Position numbers and translations under genes: made by a program | Source of the DNA: Candidatus Omnitrophota bacterium | Lineage (GTDB): Bacteria > Omnitrophota > Gorgyraeia > Duberdicusellales > 4484-171 | DNA: 11,858 bases | Reading direction: 5' to 3' | NCBI GenBank assembly: GCA_014728785.1 | Contig: WJKZ01000112.1 | Location: 1 to 11,858 of the forward strand | Notes under the pieces: generated by a model | The model's database searches: none | What the model was told of the DNA's origin: nothing | Seen by the model: the letters and a program-made list of their open reading frames with translations, nothing else | Shown here: one piece after another, positions 1 through 6,018 of the stretch | How the letters are laid out: every line of letters starts with the position of its first letter | How positions within the stretch are numbered: position 1 is the stretch's first letter

Positions 1-108
1 ACTATATACAGAGTAGATCTGCGATTTGATGATGCCGCCGGGAGTTGGCAGGTCGAAAGCGTAAGCGTGCTGGGCGGGGAGATGTTTGAGGAAAACAGCC
101 GGAAATAG
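1..108 (+). CDS. C-terminal end of an unidentified protein (5' truncated by window edge)
   Basis: An open frame runs from the first base to a TAG stop at 106-108 and gives 35 residues rich in acidic and polar positions, with the stretch DLRFDDAAGSWQVESVSVLG. The alternating pattern (YRVDLRFD..WQVESVSVLGG) looks like the last two beta strands of a small soluble or periplasmic beta domain, but no family can be named from so short a piece. It is read in the same direction as the membrane protein gene that starts eight bases after its stop, so the two are probably cotranscribed. The codon pattern and the tight junction support it being a real gene end. Confidence 0.6.
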   Translation, partial: TIYRVDLRFDDAAGSWQVESVSVLGGEMFEENSRK

Positions 109-116
109 CGCATCCA

Positions 117-455
117 ATGTTCACTAAAAATCAACGCAGATATTTAATATACTGGCTCATAATCACAGCCATAGCCGAAGGGCTGATGCTTTTCTTAAAC
201 AAAAACCTGACTATTATCTATTTAATTATTGCTGCCTTGTTTTTGGCGGGTTTTACTTTAAGGGTACTAAAACTATATCCTGGAAAAGATGAACCTCTTA
301 TTTTAGATAGTTCGGCAGTTCTACTAAGCTTAGGATTTGTCCGGGCGTCTGAAGTTTTGGGAGAATCGAATTTAAGATTTCTGCTTATCTTTACTTCTTC
401 TCTGATAATATTTCCTCATTTGCTTTACATTATCAGAAAAAAAGATATTCAATAA
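117..455 (+). CDS. Small integral membrane protein of unknown function
   Basis: The gene encodes 112 residues with about four hydrophobic helices (roughly residues 8-27, 31-50, 60-78 and 86-106), separated by short basic or polar turns (RVLKLYPGKDEP, ASEVLGESN), and ends in a charged tail (IIRKKDIQ). There is no signal peptide apart from the first helix, and I recognise no catalytic motif or named family. The ATG at 117 lies eight bases after the upstream stop. No clear Shine-Dalgarno lies in front of it, so translation may depend on coupling with the upstream gene. The basic N-terminus (MFTKNQRRY) would favour a cytoplasmic N-terminus. It may be an accessory to the upstream product. Function is unknown. 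Confidence 0.6.
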   Translation: MFTKNQRRYLIYWLIITAIAEGLMLFLNKNLTIIYLIIAALFLAGFTLRVLKLYPGKDEPLILDSSAVLLSLGFVRASEVLGESNLRFLLIFTSSLIIFPHLLYIIRKKDIQ

Positions 456-503
456 GGTTTTGAATTGCATGAAATGTTCATCCTTTAACAGAGGTTAGTT
501 TCT

Positions 504-540
504 ACCCTGAAAAGCGGCTGGTTTAGCTTCAGGGTTTATT
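504..540 (+). terminator. Possible rho-independent terminator after the small membrane protein gene
   Basis: ACCCTGA (504-510) pairs perfectly with TCAGGGT (529-535). The stem can be lengthened inward by AGC/GCT if two A residues bulge out. The sequence that follows is TTATTT, a short and imperfect T tract. It lies 49 bases after the stop at 455 and so would end the plus-strand unit before the opposing cupin gene. The T tract is weak, so the call is tentative. Confidence 0.4.
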
Positions 541-541
541 T

Positions 542-571
542 GCTGACGCTGACAACTCATCATCAGTCAGC
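542..571. terminator. Second hairpin between the convergent gene ends
   Basis: GCTGAC occurs twice in tandem (542-547 and 548-553), and either copy can pair with GTCAGC at 566-571. The nearer pairing has a 12-base loop. On the plus strand it is followed by TTCTTTAATTTTT, so it could act as a backup terminator for the plus-strand unit. The minus-strand exit has no T run. The stem is short and the call is weak. Confidence 0.25.
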
Positions 572-590
572 TTCTTTAATTTTTAAAGTC

Positions 591-944
591 CTACAAAAAG
601 AAGGTCCTGAATGAAGCCTGGCCGGTTTTATTTTTGCTTACATATTCTTTGGGAGCATAGAAATTCAGTGTCTCCAGAGTCTCATCAGATGTGTTTCTGA
701 TTTCATGGTTTTCTCCTGCTTCTACTAAAAGAAGCTTGTGATGCTTTAAAGCTATCACTTTATTGCTTACGATAGCTTCTCCATGACCTGAAAGTACAAA
801 TACCCACTGGTTATTGTCTTCGTGTCTGTTTTCAGGTCCTCCTATGGATTGATGAGGTTCTACAACCATTATCTTACCGTGAGAGAACTTTGTGCCTTCC
901 GGGACCTCCCAGGATTCTTTGGGTTTTACCGTATAAGATTTCAC
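591..944 (-). CDS. Single-domain cupin protein
   Basis: The gene encodes 117 residues and covers one small beta-barrel cupin domain. Motif 1 is degenerate: H41 is present in ENRHEDNNQWVFVLSG, but D43 and Q46 stand where the usual second His and Glu ligands are, and G53 closes the motif. Motif 2 is EAGENHEIRN (75-84), with H80 and N84 kept and the usual Pro replaced by Glu. A metal site with changed ligands is therefore likely, and its enzyme activity cannot be read from sequence. Close relatives are usually annotated as cupin-2 or mannose-6-phosphate isomerase-like proteins. The start is GTG, set by a perfect AGGAGG (951-956 on the minus strand) six bases away. It stands alone, divergent from nrdJ, with a long inverted repeat between them. 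Confidence 0.85.
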   Translation of the reverse strand: MKSYTVKPKESWEVPEGTKFSHGKIMVVEPHQSIGGPENRHEDNNQWVFVLSGHGEAIVSNKVIALKHHKLLLVEAGENHEIRNTSDETLETLNFYAPKEYVSKNKTGQASFRTFFL

Positions 945-1007
945 AATAGACCTCCTTTTTAATAAATTCTTAACAATATTATCTTCTTTTTTTAAATATC
1001 GAAAATA

Positions 1008-1094
1008 GGTTATTTCCTATTTTTATTGACTTTTTTCTGCCTGGATTCCTTATTTTTTGAAGATGAAAAAAGTCAATAAAAGTGCGAAATAGCC
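1008..1094. repeat. Long inverted repeat (30-nt arms, 27-nt loop) between the cupin gene and nrdJ
   Basis: The arm at 1008-1037 matches the reverse complement of 1065-1094 at 26 of 30 positions, and the inner 17 bases (1021-1037 against 1065-1081) match perfectly. Three of the four differences place T in the left arm against G in the right arm, which become U-G pairs in a plus-strand RNA. Only one position (C1017/C1085) stays unpaired. In a minus-strand RNA the same three would be A-C mismatches. The arms carry ATTGACTTTTTTC. The right arm ends where a predicted nrdJ -35 box begins. It could be an RNA stem, a large operator or a tiny non-autonomous mobile repeat. Confidence 0.75.
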
Positions 1095-1118
1095 ACTTCT
1101 GTGCCTTAACTCTATTAT
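1090..1118 (+). promoter_or_regulatory. Candidate nrdJ promoter
   Basis: TAGCCA (1090-1095, four of six matches to TTGACA) is followed after 17 bases by TATTAT (1113-1118, five of six matches to TATAAT). Transcription would start near 1125 and give a leader of about 40 bases before nrdJ. The -35 box overlaps the end of the long inverted repeat. If this promoter is the one used, the repeat acts as DNA. If transcription starts further upstream, the repeat is part of the leader RNA. I see no NrdR box. Confidence 0.4.
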
Positions 1119-1166
1119 ATAAAATGAAAAAAATCAACGGTTTTACCGGAAAAGGGTGGAAGTAGA

Positions 1167-2975
1167 ATGCCATCAAAGCTTAGAAATAATATTGAACTTT
1201 CAAAAAACAGCCTGGCAGTATTGAAAAAAAGATATCTGTTGAAAGATGAAAACCGTAACGTCATCGAGGCCCCGGCTGAATTATTCCTCCGGGTAGCGAA
1301 ACACGTCTCGAGCGCTGAAAAAAAATACAAAACGAAAGTTTCCCCTAAAGAGGCCAGAGAAGTATTTTACCGGATGATGAGCGAGAGAGAATTCATGCCT
1401 AACTCTCCGACCCTTATGAATGCCGGTACATATTTCGGCCAGCTGTCAGCATGTTTTGTCCTGCCCGTTGAAGATTCTATGGACGGTATATTTAATTCAC
1501 TTCATAATATGGCGAAAATCCATCAATCAGGCGGCGGGACAGGATTTGATTTTTCAAAGCTCAGACCCCGGGGAGACCTTGTATCCACCACTAAGGGTGA
1601 GGCTTCGGGTCCGGTATCTTTTATGGAAATATTCGATAAAAGCACCGGCGTTATCGTTCAAGGCGGAAGACGAAGGGGAGCGAATATGGGGATATTACGC
1701 TGCGACCATCCGGATATAATAGATTTTATCCAGGCAAAGAGCAAGCAGAACATACTATCGAATTTTAATCTCTCTGTAGGAGCTACCGATAAATTCATGA
1801 GAGCGGTCAATAAAAACACAAAGGTACCTTTAATAAACCCCCGGACAGGGGGAAAAACGAAAGAGGTTAAAGCCGGGATAGTTTTTGACCTGATTGTTGA
1901 AGGCGCATGGAAAACAGGGGATCCCGGTTTAATATTTCTTGATGAGATAAACAGGGAAAACCCTACTCCCTCTATCGGGCGGATAGAAGCTACAAACCCC
2001 TGTGGCGAGCTGCCATTGCTTCCCTATGAGAGTTGCAATCTTGCCTCCGTTAATCTTGAGAGGATGCTGGTTAACGGTAAACTTAACTGGGAAAAACTCA
2101 AAAGAACAGTGCACTGGGGTGTGCGCTTTCTCGATAATGTCATTACAGTGAACAAATTTCCTTTACAGGAGATAAAAGAGATTACTTTTGCAAACAGAAA
2201 GATAGGCCTGGGGGTAATGGGTTTTGCGGACATGCTTTACGGGATGAATATAGCCTATACATCAGATGAAGCCCTTAAGCTGGCAGATAAAATTATGGAT
2301 TTTATCCACAAGGAATCCGTTTATGCGTCCGCACAGCTTGCAAGCGAAAGAGGAGCATTTCCTAATTTCAGAAAATCCGTATATGCTGAAAGGAATATAC
2401 GGATGAGGAACGCCACAGTCAATACAATAGCTCCTACCGGGACAATAAGCATAATAGCCGGATGTTCATCCGGAATAGAGCCGGTATTTGCTCTCAGCTT
2501 CGTGCGTAATATATTATCCGGGAATAAGCAATTTGAGATAAACCCGGTATTTGAAAGGAGAGCAAGGAGAAAAGGCTTTTATAACAAGGAGTTGCTTTCA
2601 GAAATCGCCCGGAAAAAATCTTTAAAAAATATAAAAGGGGTGCCTCAGGAGGTAAAAAGAGTATTTGAGACAGCTTTTGATGTGCCGGGGGAGCAGCACT
2701 TAAGGGTACAGGCGGCTTTTCAGCGACATACGGATAATTCGGTATCAAAGACTATAAATTTACCTCAAAAAGCCGGTAAAGAGGATATAAAAAAGATTTA
2801 TATCATGGCTCATAAATTACGCTGTAAGGGCATTACCATTTACCGGTATGGAAGCAAAGAAGGACAGGTTATTTCTTTTCCTTCAGGCAAAGAAGAAAAG
2901 CCGGGCGCGAAAGATTTCTTTACAGCTTCATCTGAATATTCCGGGGGCTGTGCCGGAGGAACGTGTCAGTTCTGA
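1167..2975 (+). CDS. nrdJ: Adenosylcobalamin-dependent (class II) ribonucleotide reductase
   Basis: This enzyme makes deoxyribonucleotides from ribonucleotides, using a thiyl radical formed with coenzyme B12, and works without oxygen. The 602 residues cover the ten-stranded alpha/beta barrel core. N277-P-C279-G-E281 matches the N-x-C-x-E active site with the radical cysteine. C96 (SACFVL) and C290 (ESCNLASVNL) form the redox pair, and PTGTISIIAGCSSGIEP (423-439) is the phosphate-binding region. The tail has C595 and C600 (CAGGTC), which would re-reduce the active-site disulfide. No ATP-cone precedes the core, so overall activity control by ATP/dATP is not expected. The usual Cys-rich zinc-like C-terminal extension is also absent, so the protein is short for the family. 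A GGGTGGAAG element lies before the ATG. Family is certain; the class II call rests on overall similarity and on the lack of a small-subunit gene nearby. Confidence 0.93.
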   Translation: MPSKLRNNIELSKNSLAVLKKRYLLKDENRNVIEAPAELFLRVAKHVSSAEKKYKTKVSPKEAREVFYRMMSEREFMPNSPTLMNAGTYFGQLSACFVLPVEDSMDGIFNSLHNMAKIHQSGGGTGFDFSKLRPRGDLVSTTKGEASGPVSFMEIFDKSTGVIVQGGRRRGANMGILRCDHPDIIDFIQAKSKQNILSNFNLSVGATDKFMRAVNKNTKVPLINPRTGGKTKEVKAGIVFDLIVEGAWKTGDPGLIFLDEINRENPTPSIGRIEATNPCGELPLLPYESCNLASVNLERMLVNGKLNWEKLKRTVHWGVRFLDNVITVNKFPLQEIKEITFANRKIGLGVMGFADMLYGMNIAYTSDEALKLADKIMDFIHKESVYASAQLASERGAFPNFRKSVYAERNIRMRNATVNTIAPTGTISIIAGCSSGIEPVFALSFVRNILSGNKQFEINPVFERRARRKGFYNKELLSEIARKKSLKNIKGVPQEVKRVFETAFDVPGEQHLRVQAAFQRHTDNSVSKTINLPQKAGKEDIKKIYIMAHKLRCKGITIYRYGSKEGQVISFPSGKEEKPGAKDFFTASSEYSGGCAGGTCQF

Positions 2976-2985
2976 TTATCGGCTT

Positions 2986-3039
2986 ATAGCTCATGGCTGT
3001 TAGCTCATAGCTGATTTGTGGCTTGTGGCCTGCAGCCTG
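2986..3039. repeat. Dispersed intergenic repeat, copy 1
   Basis: This 54-base stretch matches 8934-8987 at 49 positions, and the inner 40 bases (3000-3039) match at 38. It holds two near-copies of an approximately 15-base word (TAGCTCATGGCTGT and TAGCTCATAGCTGAT), then TTGTGGCTTGTGGCCTGCAGCCTG. A related word (GGCCTGCAACC) follows to 3058. It fills the gap between the convergent 3' ends of nrdJ and nfi. No coding role is seen. Confidence 0.85.
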
Positions 3040-3058
3040 AATCCTGAGGCCTGCAACC

Positions 3059-3739
3059 TTAACCTTTTCGTAACTCTTTTAATAGTGTAGCTTTCGATAG
3101 AGTGTGTGCTGCGCGTATCGGCTCAGGCAAACGGTATTTTGTACACACCTGAAGGGTTATTTCTATAGCATTTCTTAGATTTATCAAGTGGCCTGCCGAT
3201 ATGAAAAGAGGCTTGGTCTTGTCTTTAGTTCTCACTACTGCTCCGATGGTAGCGTTCTTGTCTTTAAGCAGAGTATAAGAACCTTTAGTATCAGAGGGGT
3301 GGGTAAACTTTCCGTAAAGAAGAGTTTTTGCGCAGCCGATAGTAGGGATATTGAGCCATAAACCCATGTGAGTTGCCAGGCCCATGCGCCGGGGATGAGC
3401 AATTCCTTGGCCGTCGAATATTATTACATCGGGTACGGTCTTTATCTTTTTAAGACAGCCAAGGACAGGCGGGCCTTCACGGAATGTGAATAAGGTTGAA
3501 ATATAAGGAAAAGTAACCGGGGCAATCTTTGTTTTCTCTTCAATCAGTTTGAGGCCGGGAATTTTGAATATACAGATTGCCGCGCAGGAAGTGTTTTCTT
3601 TGAATGAAACATCTATGCCCGCGATAGCTTTGGGCTTTATGTTTTTGGTATCCGTGCGGATATTGCCGGCCAGTCTTTTCTGTATCTGTACTGCCTCTTT
3701 GGGGCTTACTCTCCAGGGATGAAGGGTTTTGTAATGCAT
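3059..3739 (-). CDS. nfi: Endonuclease V (deoxyinosine 3' endonuclease)
   Basis: This enzyme nicks DNA at the second phosphodiester bond 3' of deoxyinosine and starts repair of deaminated adenine. The 226 residues are the usual length. The metal-binding active site is complete: D43 (AGIDVSF), E88 (FREGPP) and D109 (FDGQGIAHPRR), and H212 in RLPEPIRAAH matches the fourth catalytic position known in the Thermotoga enzyme. PYISTLFTFREGP carries the conserved wedge Tyr (Y79). SAGH (181-184) is also typical. The ATG at 3737-3739 has no Shine-Dalgarno. A near-consensus promoter just upstream places the transcription start on or next to the A of the ATG, so the mRNA is probably leaderless. It is divergent from arsR and convergent with nrdJ. 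Confidence 0.95.
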   Translation of the reverse strand: MHYKTLHPWRVSPKEAVQIQKRLAGNIRTDTKNIKPKAIAGIDVSFKENTSCAAICIFKIPGLKLIEEKTKIAPVTFPYISTLFTFREGPPVLGCLKKIKTVPDVIIFDGQGIAHPRRMGLATHMGLWLNIPTIGCAKTLLYGKFTHPSDTKGSYTLLKDKNATIGAVVRTKDKTKPLFISAGHLINLRNAIEITLQVCTKYRLPEPIRAAHTLSKATLLKELRKG

Positions 3740-3745
3740 AAAGAG

Positions 3746-3774
3746 ATTGTAAATCGTGACAATTGGTTTGTCAA
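3746..3774 (-). promoter_or_regulatory. nfi promoter, predicted to give a leaderless mRNA
   Basis: Read on the minus strand, TTGACA (3774-3769) is a perfect -35 box. An exact 17-base spacer is followed by TACAAT (3751-3746, five of six). Only CTCTTT (six bases) then separates the -10 box from the ATG of nfi, so the normal start point falls on the A of the start codon. The spacer region also holds a small palindrome, TGACAA-TTGGT-TTGTCA (3757-3773), that overlaps the -35 box and could be an operator. Confidence 0.7.
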
Positions 3775-3817
3775 TCGAGGATAGAAGAGGGATTAAGCCC
3801 GGACTGTCATCTGCCTA

Positions 3818-3845
3818 TTGACAAAATATAGTGCTATGTTATTAT
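3818..3845 (+). promoter_or_regulatory. Promoter of the ars operon
   Basis: TTGACA (3818-3823) is a perfect -35 box. TATTAT (3840-3845, five of six) lies 16 bases further on; ATTATA one base later would give 17. Transcription would start near 3852, inside the palindrome at 3843-3864, so a repressor bound there would block RNA polymerase. A smaller near-palindrome, ATAGTGCTAT, lies inside the spacer. Confidence 0.7.
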
Positions 3846-3864
3846 ATAGCTCTTAGGCTATATA
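3843..3864. promoter_or_regulatory. Probable ArsR operator O1
   Basis: TATATAGC (3843-3850) and GCTATATA (3857-3864) form a perfect 8-base inverted repeat around a six-base centre. It overlaps the end of the -10 box and the expected start point of arsR. The same 22-bp layout recurs at 4258-4279 in front of acr3. Binding by the ArsR dimer is inferred from position and symmetry. Confidence 0.7.
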
Positions 3865-3879
3865 GATAGAGAGGTGTTT

Positions 3880-4224
3880 ATGAATGAGCTTGAGAAGGTA
3901 TTAAAGGCATGCAGTGACAAAAATAGAATCAGGATTTTAAAATTACTCCAGAGAAGAAAGCTCTGTGTCTGTGAAATTGCTTTTGTCCTGGGTATTACCC
4001 AGCCCAGTGTATCCAGGCATCTTAAGAAATTAAAAGATGCAGGGTTAGTACAGGCTGAACAGTACAGTTTCTGGACGAATTACTTTCTTGAAGCCGGTAA
4101 TATCTACGCCGTCCAAATATTAAGTTCTATGAGGCGGTGGTTACAGAATGATAAAGCTATAAAAGAGGATCTAAAAAAGCTGAAGAGGGCAAAAAGAAAT
4201 GAGCTTTGCTGCAAGACAGGATAG
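3880..4224 (+). CDS. arsR: ArsR-family arsenic-responsive transcriptional repressor
   Basis: This winged-helix repressor should leave DNA when it binds arsenite. The 114 residues contain a helix-turn-helix (about 33-57, GITQPSVSRHLKKLKDAG) preceded by the metal-binding KLCVCEI, with C29 and C31 equal to the first two ligands (C32, C34) of the E. coli protein. The third ligand position (C37 there) is Ala34 here. The C-terminus instead has C110-C111 (ELCC), which resembles the C-terminal cysteine pair used by the Acidithiobacillus-type ArsR. A third ligand from that tail is possible. A GTG two codons upstream (3874) is in frame, but the ATG at 3880 is better spaced from GAGAGG (3868-3873). It is the first gene of arsR-acr3-arsC and is probably autorepressed through the palindrome over its promoter. 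Confidence 0.92.
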   Translation: MNELEKVLKACSDKNRIRILKLLQRRKLCVCEIAFVLGITQPSVSRHLKKLKDAGLVQAEQYSFWTNYFLEAGNIYAVQILSSMRRWLQNDKAIKEDLKKLKRAKRNELCCKTG

Positions 4225-4257
4225 ATAAGTATTGAGGTGATTTTTTTTTGGAAAAAA

Positions 4258-4279
4258 TATATAGCAGTTTTGCTATATA
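4258..4279. promoter_or_regulatory. Probable second ArsR operator O2, adjoining the acr3 ribosome binding site
   Basis: TATATAGCA (4258-4266) and TGCTATATA (4271-4279) form a perfect 9-base inverted repeat with centre GTTT. It shares the TATATAGC-N6-GCTATATA layout of the site at arsR. Its right end runs straight into AAGGTGG (4279-4285), the likely ribosome binding site of acr3. I see no strong promoter in front of it (TTGAGG at 4232 with poor -10 choices). It could act as a roadblock site or, in the RNA, as a hairpin next to the binding site. Confidence 0.6.
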
Positions 4280-4295
4280 AGGTGGCGATTTTATT

Positions 4296-5462
4296 TTGAG
4301 TCCTAAGTTTGAAAGGAATATGTCTGTATTCGAAAGATATCTTACCTTTTGGGTGCTTGTCTGTATAGGCCTGGGGATTCTGGCCGGTAAATTTGCTCCG
4401 GGCCTGGCCCATTTTCTTGACGGGTTAGCTATATATGTCAATAATGCCCCGGTTGTTTCTATACCGATAGCGGTCTGCTTGTTTTTTATGATGTATCCCA
4501 TTATGGTAAAGATTGATTTCGACGAAGTGGTGAAAGCGGGTAAATCACCTAAACCGGTAGGTTTAACTCTGTTTATGAATTGGGCAATAAAGCCGTTTAC
4601 CATGTACGGAATAGCTTTTTTATTTTTAGGTATTTTGTTTAAAGGATTTATCGGCAGTGAGGCGCTTGATTTTGTTAAACTTCCGCCGGGAGCAGATTGG
4701 GATGTAGGTTCAATTCATGGCGCCGGGACAGTTGTTTTGCATGAAGGAGCAAAGAGCCTGGCGGTCCCCCTGTGGCGCAGTTATTTTGCCGGATGTATTC
4801 TACTGGGCATTGCCCCCTGTACAGCTATGGTTTTAATTTGGGGTTTTCTGGCCAGGGGCAATGACGGCCATACTCTTGTGATGGTCGCTATAAATTCTTT
4901 AACTATGCTTTTTCTTTACGGCATTTTGGGAGGATTCCTTCTGGGAATCGGCAGAATGCCCGTTCCCTGGCAGGCTTTACTTTTATCGATTGCCATATAT
5001 GTTGCTTTACCTCTGGTTTCAGGTTATTTTTCGAGAAAATGGATTGTGAGGTATAAAGGCATAGATTGGTTTAACGACAGGTTCCTGCATATGCTTTCGC
5101 CTGTCTCAATCGTAGCGCTGCTCTTTACCTTAGTGCTTCTTTTTTCATTTAAGGGCAATGTTATACTTGCTCAGCCGCTTACAATTCTCTGGATAGCAAT
5201 ACCACTTTTTGCCCAGACATGTTTTATCTTCGGCATTACCTACTGGTTGGCGAAAAAATTAAATCTAACTTATGAAGATGCGGCTCCTTCCGCCATGATC
5301 GGGGCGAGTAATCATTTCGAGGTGGCTATAGCCACAGCAACGATGCTTTTCGGCCTCTCTTCAGGAGCGGCCCTTGCTACAGTGGTAGGAGTATTGATAG
5401 AAGTTCCGGTAATGCTTATGCTGGTCAGGATTTGTTTGAACACAAGGGGATGGTTTAAGTAG
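4296..5462 (+). CDS. acr3: Acr3-family arsenite efflux permease, variant with long insertion
   Basis: This is an inner-membrane arsenite/H+ exporter of the Acr3 (bile/arsenite/riboflavin transporter) family. The 388 residues should form about ten helices. The essential Cys is C175 in [12 protein letters not shown], and the essential Glu is E342 in [11 protein letters not shown]. Their spacing of 167 equals that recalled for the characterised Alkaliphilus protein. The N-terminal FERYLTFWV also fits. Between the third and fourth helices there is a segment of about 37 extra residues (roughly 120-158), with [20 protein letters not shown] in it, that classic Acr3 proteins lack. The start is probably TTG at 4296 after AAGGTGG (4279-4285). 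The ATG at 4320 is a shorter alternative, though AAAGGA lies only two bases before it. It follows arsR by 71 bases and precedes arsC by 19. Confidence 0.93.
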   Translation: MSPKFERNMSVFERYLTFWVLVCIGLGILAGKFAPGLAHFLDGLAIYVNNAPVVSIPIAVCLFFMMYPIMVKIDFDEVVKAGKSPKPVGLTLFMNWAIKPFTMYGIAFLFLGILFKGFIGSEALDFVKLPPGADWDVGSIHGAGTVVLHEGAKSLAVPLWRSYFAGCILLGIAPCTAMVLIWGFLARGNDGHTLVMVAINSLTMLFLYGILGGFLLGIGRMPVPWQALLLSIAIYVALPLVSGYFSRKWIVRYKGIDWFNDRFLHMLSPVSIVALLFTLVLLFSFKGNVILAQPLTILWIAIPLFAQTCFIFGITYWLAKKLNLTYEDAAPSAMIGASNHFEVAIATATMLFGLSSGAALATVVGVLIEVPVMLMLVRICLNTRGWFK

Positions 5463-5481
5463 TTTAAATAAGGAGTTAGCT

Positions 5482-5898
5482 GTGAAAAGACGAGTTTTAT
5501 TTTTATGTACCGGCAATTCCTGTCGCAGTCAGATGGCCGAAGGCTTCCTGAAAAATAAAGCGGAGGATAAATTTGAGGTTTTCAGTGCAGGTATTGAACC
5601 CGCAGGGGTAAATCCGTTGGCGGTTAAGGTAATGAGAGATGCAGGGGTGGATATCTCAAGCCAGAGGTCTAAGTCTATAAAGGAATTTTTAGGGAAAAAA
5701 TTCGATTATGTAGTAACTGTCTGCGATAAGGCAAAACAGGCATGTCCTGTATTCGGAGGCAGGTATGAAAAAATTCACTGGAACCTGGAGGACCCGGCTG
5801 TTGCTTCCGGTGCAGAAAAAGAGAAGTTGATTATTTTCAGAAAAGTAAGAGACGAGATAGAACGAAAAATCGATAAGTTCATAAAGATTAATCTCTGA
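5482..5898 (+). CDS. arsC: Arsenate reductase, low-molecular-weight phosphatase type (thioredoxin-coupled)
   Basis: This cytoplasmic enzyme reduces arsenate to arsenite for export by Acr3. The 138 residues have the LMW-PTPase P-loop C9-TGNSC-R15 (CX5R) at the start. C81 and C88 in VTVCDKAKQACPVF are the relay cysteines known as C82 and C89 in the Staphylococcus pI258 enzyme. D104 in NLEDPA is the general acid. This set identifies the thioredoxin-linked class, as opposed to the glutaredoxin-linked ArsC or a plain tyrosine phosphatase. The start is GTG at 5482, supported by AGGAG (5471-5475) six bases away. It is the third gene of the ars operon, and no arsenic chaperone or ATPase (arsD, arsA) follows. 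Confidence 0.95.
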   Translation: MKRRVLFLCTGNSCRSQMAEGFLKNKAEDKFEVFSAGIEPAGVNPLAVKVMRDAGVDISSQRSKSIKEFLGKKFDYVVTVCDKAKQACPVFGGRYEKIHWNLEDPAVASGAEKEKLIIFRKVRDEIERKIDKFIKINL

Positions 5899-6018
5899 TT
5901 TACCAAATATCTCTATTTTCACCCGATTCCTTTCCCGCATGATTCAGTAGCGCAAGAATCATATAAGATTAAGTCTATTTTAAGATGGTGTTTTAAATGC
6001 CGCCGGAGCTATGCTAAA

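Noticed and set aside
1026..1056. Promoter using TTGACT inside the left arm of the inverted repeat
   Set aside because: The -35 is good, but no acceptable -10 lies at 16-18 bases; TATTTT needs a 19-base spacer. A mirror copy in the right arm has no -10 either.
1038..1118. Cobalamin riboswitch in front of the B12-dependent reductase
   Set aside because: A GCCACT at 1092-1097 recalls part of the B12 box, but the other conserved riboswitch elements and the needed length of leader are absent.
2494..2748. Minus-strand reading frame inside nrdJ
   Set aside because: It lies wholly within a well-supported gene, has no family features, and is rich in proline and serine as expected from antisense of coding DNA. 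The same holds for the other internal frames.
4241..4249. Run of nine T residues after arsR as a terminator
   Set aside because: No GC-rich hairpin precedes it; it is only a homopolymer in an AT-rich gap.
5939..5962. Hairpin ATGATTC/GAATCAT after arsC as a terminator
   Set aside because: The 7-bp stem with a 10-base loop is AT-rich and is followed by no T run, so a terminator role is not supported.
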